This document shows, piece after piece, positions 7,198-14,418 of a stretch of 15,197 nt of DNA. The number at the start of each line of letters is the position of its first letter. Position 1 is the stretch's first letter. The stretch covers positions 1 through 15,197 of the forward strand of contig CAJTVE010000065.1 of the NCBI GenBank assembly GCA_910579655.1, read 5' to 3'. This DNA comes from an uncultured Allobaculum sp. (lineage in GTDB: Bacteria; Bacillota_I; Bacilli_A; Erysipelotrichales; Erysipelotrichaceae). The position numbers and the translations under genes were made by a program. The notes below the pieces were generated by a model that searched no databases, was not told the origin of the DNA, and worked only from the letters and a program-made list of their open reading frames with translations.

Positions 7198-7400
7198 TAT
7201 TCCTGATCTTTTCAATCTGATCGAAAGAGAGTGAAGATCGGCAGCAATCTGATACGATCTGACTTTCATCTGTTTCTGTAAAGGGCGTGAAAAAGAAAAT
7301 CTGGCCGTTTGTAGCTTACGATATTGTCATAGACGTTCAAAAATAGATTCAGAGAAACAGGTTCATCCATACAAGCTTGAATTTCTCGAATTCATAGAAA

Positions 7401-7409
7401 TGGTATAAC
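7401..7409 (+). promoter_or_regulatory. Possible extended -10 promoter
   Basis: TGGTATAAC (7401-7409) matches an extended -10 element (TG, one base, TATAAC). No good -35 box precedes it. It would give the next glycosyltransferase a leader of about 200 nt that includes the tandem array at 7482. Confidence 0.3.
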
Positions 7410-7481
7410 AGTTCATAGTCGATCCATAGAGATCAGGTTTAAAGCGATCAAGACTGAAGACTGATTAAAAAGGTGGCTGGA

Positions 7482-7551
7482 GATCAGCTGAAAAAGCAAC
7501 TGAAGATCAGCCAAAAAAGCAACTGAAGATCAACTGAAAGAAGAAACTGAA
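7482..7551 (+). repeat. 23-bp tandem repeat, three copies
   Basis: Units start at 7482, 7505 and 7528 (period 23), each beginning GATCA and ending in AACTGAA; the core reads like GATCAGCTGAAAAAGCAACT. The third unit is diverged and one base longer. It lies about 65 bp before the glycosyltransferase start at 7616, so it would be in that gene's leader. Confidence 0.85.
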
Positions 7552-7615
7552 TACCACCTAAAATAAGCAAAGGAAAGGAGGGAAGCGCAGGAGATTCAAA
7601 ACCTCCCGCACCAAG

Positions 7616-8584
7616 ATGACGACTAACCCTATGTATACAAAAGCCCTGCCCGCCAGGACAGGAAAAGAAAGTCCAGTCAGCGACTTCCTTGATACTCTTT
7701 CCTTTCGTGAATTGTCCGGACAGTTTCTTGCTACGCAAAATCCCGCCAGATTATTTCGCATGGCCGATACCATTGATCCGATTGACCGGTATGAGCCGAC
7801 TTCGGGAAAACATCTCCATGCCCAATCTGCACTGGAAACAGAAGAATACGAAGATCTGCCGGCACTGTCGATCGTGCTGGCTGCCTATAATGGCGAGCCA
7901 TACATCCGCGAACAGCTGATGAGCATTGTCTGCCAGATGGAGCATCAGGATGAGCTGATTGTTTCCCTGGATCCCTCAAACGACAATACCCAGCAGATTA
8001 TTCAGAATATTCAAAGTACCAATGTCGATTTGAACATTTTGCTTGTTCATGGGCCGGGGCAGGGATTGATTGCCAACTTTGAAAATGCGCTTGGCTATGC
8101 GCATAATCCGGTCATCGTTCTTTCCGACCAGGATGATCGCTGGAAAGGTGACAAGCTCGATGTCATCCGCCATGAATTTGCGAAAAATCCAAAGCTGGCG
8201 GCTTTAGTTCACGATGCCAGAATCTGCTCCGAAGAGATGGAGACTTTAGAACCATCATTTATGAAAGCCCATGGTTCGAAAAATGGTCTCTTCCAGAATC
8301 TGGTCCGCAATTCGTTCATTGGCTGCTGCATGGCAGTGGCCAAACCCGTTATTGATGCCTGCCTGCCCTTTCCCAAGCCCATCCCGATGCATGATCAGCT
8401 GATCGGCCTGCAGGCACTTCGCATGGGAGAGGTTGAATTCATTGATGAAGTCCTCGTGGATTACAGACGTCATGATCACAATGCCAGCCAACTCCATCCA
8501 AGTTCTTTAGGCGAGCAGGTTCGCTGGCGCATGCAGATTGTAAAAGCACTCTGGAAACGCAAGCCACAATCCCGCGCACATTGA
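7616..8584 (+). CDS. Family 2 glycosyltransferase with N-terminal extension
   Basis: The GT-A core begins near residue 84 (LSIVLAAYNGEPYIREQL). It contains VLSDQDDRWKGDK (168-180) with the DxD region, FIGCCMAV (234-241), MHDQLIG (258-264) with a probable catalytic Asp, and YRRHDHNAS (283-291). These match the same rhamnosyltransferase-like GT2 subgroup as the gene before it. The usual DDxS nucleotide motif reads SLDPS (117-121), with Leu replacing the first Asp. About 80 residues precede the core, with no recognised domain. The start is uncertain: the strong AAGGAGGG site at 7575-7582 lies about 33 nt before ATG 7616, far too distant, and no in-frame ATG, GTG or TTG lies between the upstream stop at 7559 and 7616. 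ATG 7631 or ATG 7760 are alternatives, also without ribosome binding sites. The sugar donor is unknown. Confidence 0.82.
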   Translation: MTTNPMYTKALPARTGKESPVSDFLDTLSFRELSGQFLATQNPARLFRMADTIDPIDRYEPTSGKHLHAQSALETEEYEDLPALSIVLAAYNGEPYIREQLMSIVCQMEHQDELIVSLDPSNDNTQQIIQNIQSTNVDLNILLVHGPGQGLIANFENALGYAHNPVIVLSDQDDRWKGDKLDVIRHEFAKNPKLAALVHDARICSEEMETLEPSFMKAHGSKNGLFQNLVRNSFIGCCMAVAKPVIDACLPFPKPIPMHDQLIGLQALRMGEVEFIDEVLVDYRRHDHNASQLHPSSLGEQVRWRMQIVKALWKRKPQSRAH

Positions 8585-8814
8585 ATCCGGGCCTATTGAA
8601 GAAGGTGCTGAATAGGGCATTGAACAAGCGCATAGAACAATTGAACAGCGCATTGAACTGGGAAAAGAAAGATGCGATCCACTTCTGTTGCTGATTCCTC
8701 TTTTCTGGTCCATCTTTTCCGGTCTATTTCGTCTTGTTCTTCTTGCCAGCCTTCCTTTTGGCAAATCGGCTCTTCCGCCTGTGCGGGCATAAAAATAAAG
8801 TTTCGTTGATCTTT
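8585..8814. other. Gap after the third glycosyltransferase
   Basis: Begins with imperfect repeats of a GCATTGAACA-like word (about 8616-8660), then a pyrimidine-rich stretch (about 8680-8760). Small hairpins are TTGCCA/TGGCAA (8743-8764) and CCGC-CTGT-GCGG (about 8776-8787). No credible gene was seen on either strand. Confidence 0.5.
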
Positions 8815-8846
8815 GCGTCCAACCAGATTCTGGCTGGGCGCTTTTT
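8815..8846 (+). terminator. Intrinsic terminator before the rhamnose genes
   Basis: A 12-position stem GCGTCCAACCAG/CTGGCTGGGCGC with one mismatch and one G-T wobble, a 3-nt loop, then TTTTT. It separates the glycosyltransferase transcript from rfbA. Confidence 0.8.
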
Positions 8847-9060
8847 GAATTTGTTTTCAGACGAATGTCAAGAATGAGGCACCCGTATCCTAAAAAAGAA
8901 GTGAAAATGTTTCATTTTCCTGTAAGCTGGCCAAGGATCACGCAATCCAGACCGAAAATCAATGTTGAAGGCTTACATAAGGACCTGAAATGGCAATCAG
9001 TTTCATTTGGCACGATTAGTGGTTAAAATAAGCCTGAATGTAAAAGGAGATCTGTAATCT
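8847..9060 (+). promoter_or_regulatory. rfbA upstream region with weak promoter candidate
   Basis: A hairpin GAAAATG-TTT-CATTTTC lies at 8903-8919. A -10-like TAAAAT (9024-9029) with a poor -35 (TTTCAT, 9001-9006) at 17-bp spacing would place the transcript start near 9036, just before GGAGA (9046-9050) and ATG 9061. The rfb block must start here because a terminator precedes it, but the exact promoter is not certain. Confidence 0.35.
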
Positions 9061-9954
9061 ATGAAAGGCATTATTCTTGCCGGTGGGTCCGGAACCAGAC
9101 TTTATCCCTTAACCAAAGTCACAAGTAAGCAGCTGCTTCCCGTTTTTGACAAACCGATGATTTACTATCCAATGTCCATTCTGATGGAAGCAGGAATTAA
9201 AGATATCATGATCATTTCAACCCCTGAGGACACCCCCCGCTTTGAAGAATTGCTGGGGGACGGCCATCAGTTTGGTCTGAATCTCAGCTACAAAGTCCAG
9301 CCTTCCCCCGATGGACTGGCTCAGGCCTTCATCCTGGCAGATGAAGAAGGATTTATCGGTGATGACTCCGTTGCCATGATCCTGGGTGATAACATTTTCC
9401 ATGGCCATGGCCTGACCAAGCGCCTGGTAGAAGCCGCCAACCGCAAAGAAGGCGCAACTGTCTTTGGCTACTATGTTGAAGACCCGGAACGTTTTGGCGT
9501 GGTGGAATTCGATGAAAACGGCAAAGCCATTTCGCTCGAAGAAAAACCGGAAAACCCCAAATCCAACTATGCGGTAACCGGCCTGTATTTCTATGACAAC
9601 GACGTTGTCAACTATGCAAAAAATCTGAAACCATCCGCCCGCGGGGAACTTGAAATCACCGACCTGAACCGGATTTATCTCGATCAGGGCCGTTTGAATG
9701 TCACACTGCTTGGCGATGGCTTTACATGGCTGGATACCGGGACGCATGAATCCTTAGTGGATGCGACCAACTTCGTTAAAACTGTCGAAGAACACCAGCA
9801 TCGCAAAATCGCCTGCCTGGAAGAAATTGCCTTCCGTCAGGGCTGGATTACACTCGATCAGTTAAAAGACGCTTACGAAATTTATAAAAAGAACCAGTAT
9901 GGCGCCTACCTCAAAAAGCTGATTGACCGCAAATACGTCGATAAACGTTCCTAG
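9061..9954 (+). CDS. rfbA: Glucose-1-phosphate thymidylyltransferase
   Basis: RmlA/RfbA makes dTDP-glucose from dTTP and glucose-1-phosphate, the first step to dTDP-L-rhamnose, in the cytoplasm. The 297-residue length is that of the family. The N-terminal signature LAGGSGTRLYPLT (6-18) followed by SKQLLPVFDKPMIYYP (22-37) is the nucleotide-binding loop. LGDNIFHG (108-115) holds the metal-binding Asp, EKP (161-163) the sugar-phosphate-binding region, GELEITDLN (195-203) and WLDTGTHESL (223-232) complete the active site. The start ATG has GGAGA 10 nt upstream. It is the first of four rhamnose genes in the order A, C, B, D seen in streptococcal rml operons. No terminator follows, so it is probably co-transcribed with rfbC. 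Confident identification. Confidence 0.97.
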   Translation: MKGIILAGGSGTRLYPLTKVTSKQLLPVFDKPMIYYPMSILMEAGIKDIMIISTPEDTPRFEELLGDGHQFGLNLSYKVQPSPDGLAQAFILADEEGFIGDDSVAMILGDNIFHGHGLTKRLVEAANRKEGATVFGYYVEDPERFGVVEFDENGKAISLEEKPENPKSNYAVTGLYFYDNDVVNYAKNLKPSARGELEITDLNRIYLDQGRLNVTLLGDGFTWLDTGTHESLVDATNFVKTVEEHQHRKIACLEEIAFRQGWITLDQLKDAYEIYKKNQYGAYLKKLIDRKYVDKRS

Positions 9955-10123
9955 AATATAGAAAAATACCATAGAGAACCATATTGATCTGATTAAATTT
10001 CGAAATTAGAAGCTTATAAACAAGAAGAGATTTTACAGAAAACAGAAAGAAATAAGAAAAGACTGAAAGGCGTGGCACAGGATTTTTATTGGCCGGCCTT
10101 AAGTCTGGAAGGACAAAAGCATC

Positions 10124-10705
10124 ATGAAAGTTACTGAAACCGCAATTCCAGGCGTGCTGATCATCGACACCGATGTGTTCGGCGATCATCGCGGCTACTT
10201 TACTGAAACGTATTCCAAGCCCAAATATGAAAAACTGGGCATTGATGTCGACTTCGTCCAGGATAACATGTCCTTTTCCGCAGCCGAAGGAACAGTCAGA
10301 GGCCTGCACTGGCAAAATCCGCCGTATGCACAATCCAAACTCGTTTCCTGCACAAAAGGCCGTGTCATTGACGTAGCGGTGGATATCCGCAAGGGTTCCC
10401 CGACTTTTGGCAAATGGGTCTCCTGTGAACTGTCTGCAGACAACCATCGTCAGTTCTTCATCCCGCAGGGCTTTGCGCATGGTTTCTTAACCCTCAGCCC
10501 GGATGTTGAGTTCCGCTACAAAGTCGACAACGTCTATAACAAAGAATCCGAAGGCGCCATCCGCTACGATGATCCAACCGTTAATGTAGACTGGGGAACT
10601 TTGTTAGAAGGACGCGAAGCCATTCTTTCTGATAAAGACAAAATCGCGCCTGAACTTGCCGACAGCAACAATCACTTCGTTTACGAAGAAATGATCAAAA
10701 AGTAA
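10124..10705 (+). CDS. rfbC: dTDP-4-dehydrorhamnose 3,5-epimerase
   Basis: RmlC/RfbC epimerises C3 and C5 of dTDP-4-keto-6-deoxyglucose, the third step of dTDP-L-rhamnose synthesis. The 193-residue protein is a single cupin-type domain. It has DHRGYFTETY (21-30), VRGLHWQ (58-64) with the catalytic His62, DIRKGSPTFGKW (87-98), IPQGFAHGF (113-121) and the YKVDNVYNKESEGAIRYDDP stretch (about 132-151) that carries the active-site Tyr. The start ATG 10124 follows GGAAGGA (10107-10113). It lies 169 bp after rfbA, with no terminator between. The functional assignment is secure; the spacing is wider than usual in rml operons. Confidence 0.97.
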   Translation: MKVTETAIPGVLIIDTDVFGDHRGYFTETYSKPKYEKLGIDVDFVQDNMSFSAAEGTVRGLHWQNPPYAQSKLVSCTKGRVIDVAVDIRKGSPTFGKWVSCELSADNHRQFFIPQGFAHGFLTLSPDVEFRYKVDNVYNKESEGAIRYDDPTVNVDWGTLLEGREAILSDKDKIAPELADSNNHFVYEEMIKK

Positions 10706-10757
10706 GCGGCAAAAACCGCCCCTGAAAACAGGAATCAATCCTCGAATCCCCAGCAGG

Positions 10758-10815
10758 ACTGGATCACACCAGCAAAACCTGATCACAGGAACAGAGCCTG
10801 ATCACAGGAACAGAA
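10758..10815 (+). repeat. 19-bp tandem repeat, two clear copies plus one diverged
   Basis: Two near-identical units CCTGATCACAGGAACAGA at 10778-10796 and 10797-10815 (period 19), preceded by a diverged unit ACTGGATCACACCAGCA from 10758. The unit contains TGATCA. It lies in the 314-bp space between rfbC and rfbB. Confidence 0.85.
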
Positions 10816-10864
10816 CTAAGCAATACAATCAAGCAAACCCCTCTTCCTTCCTGGAAGAATTGAG

Positions 10865-10968
10865 AAATATCCCATGCATTTGAATGGGTGCATCCCGCAG
10901 ATCCAGAAAAAACAAGGCAGGCCTAAATACCTGCCTTGCCCATTGGGCCAATGAGCAGGCTTTGCCTG
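10865..10968 (+). promoter_or_regulatory. Structured leader between rfbC and rfbB
   Basis: Four stem-loops follow one another: CCCAT/ATGGG (10871-10888), which competes with ATGCA/TGCAT (10874-10893); a perfect 9-bp CAAGGCAGG/CCTGCCTTG (10913-10938); a 13-bp palindrome CATTGG-G-CCAATG (10941-10953); and CAGGC-TTT-GCCTG (10956-10968). None has a U-tail. The competing first pair and the dense packing suggest an RNA switch or a processing site ahead of rfbB, but no known riboswitch was recognised. Confidence 0.4.
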
Positions 10969-11019
10969 TCAGAATCATTGACCTTAAAGATCTGCACCAC
11001 TTAGAAAAGGAAGTATTCT

Positions 11020-12054
11020 ATGAAAATTTTAGTAACCGGCGGCGCTGGCTTTATCGGTGCCAACTTCGTCAACTACATGGTCAACGAACATCCGGAAGAT
11101 GAAATCATCAACCTCGACTTACTGACCTATGCGGGCAACCTTGAAAACCTCAAGGACGTAGAAAACAAGCCAAACTACAAATTCTACAAAGGCGATATCG
11201 CGGATCGCGAATTCATCTTCAACCTGTTCGAAAAAGAAAGACCAGATGTAGTCGTAAACTTTGCCGCTGAAAGCCATGTTGACCGTTCTATCGAAAATCC
11301 ATCCATCTTCGTTCAGACCAATGTATTAGGAACAACCACTCTGCTGGACGCTTCCGTTAAATATGGCGTCAAGAGATTCCATCAGGTATCCACGGACGAA
11401 GTGTATGGTGACCTGCCACTGGATCGTCCAGATCTGTTCTTTACAGAAGAGACACCAATCCACACCAGCTCTCCATATTCTTCTTCAAAAGCTGCTGCCG
11501 ACCTGTTCGTACGTGCTTACCACCGCACATTCGGTCTGCCCATCACGATTTCCTGCTGCTCCAACAACTACGGTCCATACCAGTTCCCTGAAAAACTGAT
11601 CCCATTAATGATCTCCCGTGCAACAGCGGATGAAAAATTACCAGTGTATGGGGATGGCGCCAACGTTCGTGACTGGCTCTACGTTCTTGACCACTGCAAA
11701 GCCATCGACCTGATCCTGCGCAAAGGGAAAGTCGGCGAAACGTACAACATTGGCGGACACAACGAAAAGACAAACCTTGAAGTTGTAAAAACTGTCTTAA
11801 AAGCCGTAGACAAACCAGAAAGCCTGATCACTTACGTCGAAGACCGCAAAGGCCATGACCGTCGTTACGCGATCGACCCAACAAAGATCGAAAACGAACT
11901 GGGCTGGGTGCCAGAAGAAAACTTCGATACTGGAATTGCGAAAACGATCCAGTGGTACCTCGACAATGAAGACTGGTGGAAAAACATTCTGTCCGGTGAC
12001 TATCAGAACTACTTCCAGAAAATGTACATCGACAAGGGCCGTGTTTCTGAATAA
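11020..12054 (+). CDS. rfbB: dTDP-glucose 4,6-dehydratase
   Basis: RmlB/RfbB uses NAD+ to convert dTDP-glucose into dTDP-4-keto-6-deoxyglucose, the second step to dTDP-L-rhamnose. The 344-residue product is an extended short-chain dehydrogenase. GGAGFIG (7-13) is the NAD-binding loop, Asp33 follows the second strand (LDLLTYAGN), FAAESHVDRSI (81-91) and STDEVYGDL (124-132) are typical of the dehydratase, and YSSSK (153-157) gives the catalytic Tyr and Lys. NNYGPYQFPEKLIP (182-195) is the sugar-nucleotide-binding segment. The start ATG follows AAAAGGAAG with 6 nt spacing. The gene uses mostly C-ending codons for Asn, Asp and Phe, a bias often found in well-expressed genes. Confidence 0.98.
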   Translation: MKILVTGGAGFIGANFVNYMVNEHPEDEIINLDLLTYAGNLENLKDVENKPNYKFYKGDIADREFIFNLFEKERPDVVVNFAAESHVDRSIENPSIFVQTNVLGTTTLLDASVKYGVKRFHQVSTDEVYGDLPLDRPDLFFTEETPIHTSSPYSSSKAAADLFVRAYHRTFGLPITISCCSNNYGPYQFPEKLIPLMISRATADEKLPVYGDGANVRDWLYVLDHCKAIDLILRKGKVGETYNIGGHNEKTNLEVVKTVLKAVDKPESLITYVEDRKGHDRRYAIDPTKIENELGWVPEENFDTGIAKTIQWYLDNEDWWKNILSGDYQNYFQKMYIDKGRVSE

Positions 12055-12075
12055 GAGTACCCGTTCCTGAATCAG

Positions 12076-12110
12076 ACAATCAAAATTATCTTTTAAAGAT
12101 TGTTTTCGTT
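12076..12110 (+). terminator. Weak terminator or attenuator after rfbB
   Basis: Stem ACAATC/GATTGT (12076-12081 and 12098-12103) with a 16-nt loop, then TTTTCGTT. Too weak for efficient termination, so partial read-through to rfbD is expected. The rest of the 235-bp spacer holds a CTCT/AGAG hairpin (about 12127-12140) and CCGGAT/ATCCGG (12240-12270) near the rfbD start. Confidence 0.3.
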
Positions 12111-12289
12111 CCATACATTTTCTGAAACCTGAAGCCCTCTTTAAGCAGAGAGCCATTCAGTGAACAATTAAACGAACACTTTTTTCAGATTGGAGCACGA
12201 ATACCCGCTTCCATCTAAAATTCTTATACAATCAACCAGCCGGATCCGGAATCGAATCTTCTGTATCCGGTTTTTCAAAGGAGGAAATT

Positions 12290-13156
12290 ATGAAAATCCT
12301 TGTAACCGGAGCCAAAGGCCAGCTTGGCAACGATGTGTGCATCGAAGCCAGAAAAAGAGGATACAACCCAGTCGGCGTTGATGTTGCCGAAATGGATATC
12401 ACAAACAAAGAACAGGTTGAAGAAGTCATCTCCCGTGGTGACTACGATGTTGTTGTCCATTGCGCAGCCTGGACAGCCGTTGATAAGGCCGAAGAACCAG
12501 AACTGTTCGAAACGGTTGAAGCCGTCAATGCATTAGGAACCAAATATATTGCGGACGTATGCCGCGATCTCGATATCCCATTAATGTATTTCTCCACTGA
12601 CTATGTTTTTGATGGTCAGGGAACCACGCCATGGAAAGAAGACGACGAAAAGAACCCACTCAATGTTTACGGTTTAACAAAATCCGAAGGCGAAGACTAC
12701 GTTCTTCAGAATCCGAAAAACTGGATTCTGCGTATTTCCTGGGTATTTGGAGCAAGCGGACAGAACTTCATCCGCACCATGATCCGTTTAGGCAAGAGCA
12801 GAGACACGCTGACCGTTGTTGACGACCAGGTGGGGCTGCCAACCTATACTGTTGACCTTGCCAAACTGACCGTCGATATGATCGAAACCGATAAATATGG
12901 CATCTACAATGTCTGCAATACCGGTGACTTTATCTCCTGGTACGATTTTGCCAAAGAAATCTTCCATCAGGCAGGTATGAACAAAGTGAAAGTCGTTCCT
13001 GTTGGATCTGACCAGTATCCTGCCAAGGCAAAACGCCCAACCAACTCCCGTCTCAATCTGGAAAAACTGAGTGCCAATGGCTTTGAACAGCTTCCTGCCT
13101 GGCAGGATGCCTTAAGCCGTTATCTGGAATATCTCAAGACAACTGGCGAACTTTAA
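12290..13156 (+). CDS. rfbD: dTDP-4-dehydrorhamnose reductase
   Basis: RmlD/RfbD reduces dTDP-4-keto-L-rhamnose with NAD(P)H, the last step to dTDP-L-rhamnose. The 288-residue protein shows GAKGQLG (7-13) as the cofactor loop, DITN (36-39), HCAAWTAVDKAE (57-68), STDYVFDG (102-109), YGLTK (127-131) with catalytic Tyr and Lys, and ISWVFG (149-154). KRPTNSRLN near the C-terminus is a typical substrate-binding segment of the family. A strong AAAGGAGG ends 5 nt before the ATG. It completes the A, C, B, D set, and the rhamnose block ends with the terminator at 13279. Confidence 0.97.
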   Translation: MKILVTGAKGQLGNDVCIEARKRGYNPVGVDVAEMDITNKEQVEEVISRGDYDVVVHCAAWTAVDKAEEPELFETVEAVNALGTKYIADVCRDLDIPLMYFSTDYVFDGQGTTPWKEDDEKNPLNVYGLTKSEGEDYVLQNPKNWILRISWVFGASGQNFIRTMIRLGKSRDTLTVVDDQVGLPTYTVDLAKLTVDMIETDKYGIYNVCNTGDFISWYDFAKEIFHQAGMNKVKVVPVGSDQYPAKAKRPTNSRLNLEKLSANGFEQLPAWQDALSRYLEYLKTTGEL

Positions 13157-13278
13157 AGCTTGAAAGCTGACGGTCAGGTTTAGCCGAACTGTCTTTCAAT
13201 ACAATTTGAATCATTTGATTTCGAACTCCTGGTTTCTCAATGTCAGAGCCAAAAAAACCAGAAAAATAAGAACCAGTC

Positions 13279-13329
13279 AAAATAGTGTGAATGAGGAATA
13301 CCTTTATCATTCACACTATTTTTCTTTTT
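13279..13329 (+). terminator. Strong terminator closing the rhamnose block
   Basis: Perfect stem AATAGTGTGAATGA (13281-13294) with TCATTCACACTATT (13307-13320), extendable by two A-T pairs on the outside, a 12-nt loop, and TTTCTTTTT. Base composition becomes more AT-rich beyond it. Confidence 0.9.
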
Positions 13330-13361
13330 GTGGCTGGGGCGAACGAAGTGTCGAATATAAA

Positions 13362-13493
13362 ATGGTGGATACACCAACTGATGCTATTTATTTTCAGAGT
13401 GGTATTTCAGAGGATCGAAATGCTGTCGGATTCAGGGCTGATCTAAAAACGCTGTACGACTTCATGGGTACTGTTTATTCTAGTTTAAAATGA
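13362..13493 (+). pseudogene. Unrecognised 3' gene remnant
   Basis: A coding-looking frame ends at TGA 13491-13493. From ATG 13362 it gives 43 residues (MVDTPTDAIYFQSGISEDRN then AVGFRADLKTLYDFMGTVYSSLK). The frame stays open upstream through the terminator at 13279, but that part has no plausible sequence. No ribosome binding site precedes ATG 13362. It looks like the C-terminal end of a longer, lost protein with a mixed charged and aromatic composition, not a complete small gene. The family is not recognised. Its location between the rhamnose block and the abiE pair fits debris left by an insertion or deletion. Confidence 0.35.
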
Positions 13494-13514
13494 GCGATGT
13501 TTATTTACGTTTAT

Positions 13515-13554
13515 ACAGAACAAAAGAGTTCTATCGTTTCTGACAGAACTCTTT
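13515..13554 (-). terminator. Terminator of the abiE operon
   Basis: Perfect 10-bp stem AAAGAGTTCT (13523-13532) and AGAACTCTTT (13545-13554). Read on the minus strand, the hairpin is followed by TTTTGTTCTG, giving a U-rich tail. It starts 27 bp after the abiEii stop codon. Confidence 0.65.
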
Positions 13555-13580
13555 AGCAGGAGATGAATGGAGATGAAATA

Positions 13581-14417
13581 TTAAACTTTACGATATAGGT
13601 GTTTCACACTTTCAATAATATCCTCGTAACTGATATCCGCAGCATACGAATATTTTTTTTGATAAGATTTCCACAGGTGGCGTAACTGTGTATCTTTTTC
13701 AACCGCAGTGATAATTCGAGTTCCTTCTGTCTTCAGGCTCTCGGTCCCTCGCTTTTCGCAGGTTGCTTTGAATGCTTTTTTCAGAATATCCTCATCAATC
13801 TCCTGCTTATAGATCGACAGGAGCATATTTATATCATAGAAATCCCTCATTCTTGTATTCAGAAGGCCTCTCACAAGGACTGTCTGAAGCTTTTCGGATA
13901 AAATGGTTTCAAGATTATAGGACCACAATTGAATGCTGCGACCATCTAGCAACAGTTTGTATTGATACTCGATTGCTCGTGGAGTAATTACATCTCCTGT
14001 TGAGATGTCGATTTTCATTGGTGTGATCAGTTTTTCCATCATAGCGTTTATTGTAAGGCGAATTCCCGGATACTCCATTTCATCCATAATATTGGAAACT
14101 TCCTTGATTTCGAAAACTACCCCATCATCAAGATCAATGTTGGCTATCTCATTAATAATTTTTCTGGCATCTTCTGCCGAGAGATTCTGATTTTTGAGGC
14201 TTGTATCAATGTCCATCGTAGAGCGGTTAGCTACTCCTACCATTGCAGTCACAAGCATCCCACCTTTGATGACAAAGTTGTCTTTATACTTAGAGTTAGA
14301 CAGTCGTTCCAGAAAACGTTCCATCATATAAATACGCATGAGCGTTCTGGCATCCGCATTATTTTTCTTTGCTACATTTTTTATTCTTCCCTTAACCTGC
14401 TCTGGCGTAAGCTGCAT
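13581..14417 (-). CDS. abiEii: AbiEii-type nucleotidyltransferase toxin
   Basis: AbiEii is the toxin of type IV toxin-antitoxin and abortive phage infection systems; the family has a DNA polymerase beta-like nucleotidyltransferase fold, and members act on nucleotides or tRNA. The 278-residue product has FVIKGGMLV (48-56) followed by RSTMDIDTS (65-73) with the metal-binding pair Asp69 and Asp71, MKIDIS (134-139) with the third Asp137, and EKLQTVL (175-181) then RMRDFYDI (189-196), as in the family. All key residues are present, so it should be active. The start ATG is separated from the abiEi stop codon by one base, and GGAGG lies inside the end of abiEi, so translation is likely coupled. Codon use (more AT-ending codons) differs from the rhamnose genes, which suggests acquisition by transfer. 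Confidence 0.9.
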   Translation of the reverse strand: MQLTPEQVKGRIKNVAKKNNADARTLMRIYMMERFLERLSNSKYKDNFVIKGGMLVTAMVGVANRSTMDIDTSLKNQNLSAEDARKIINEIANIDLDDGVVFEIKEVSNIMDEMEYPGIRLTINAMMEKLITPMKIDISTGDVITPRAIEYQYKLLLDGRSIQLWSYNLETILSEKLQTVLVRGLLNTRMRDFYDINMLLSIYKQEIDEDILKKAFKATCEKRGTESLKTEGTRIITAVEKDTQLRHLWKSYQKKYSYAADISYEDIIESVKHLYRKV

Positions 14418-14418
14418 T

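Noticed and set aside
9217..9747. 176-codon minus-strand frame inside rfbA
   Set aside because: It is an antisense shadow of a confidently identified gene. The 189-codon minus frame at 9911-10480 over rfbC is rejected for the same reason.
10884..11102. 72-codon plus-strand frame overlapping the start of rfbB
   Set aside because: It has no ribosome binding site, runs through the stem-loops, and overlaps the secure rfbB start.
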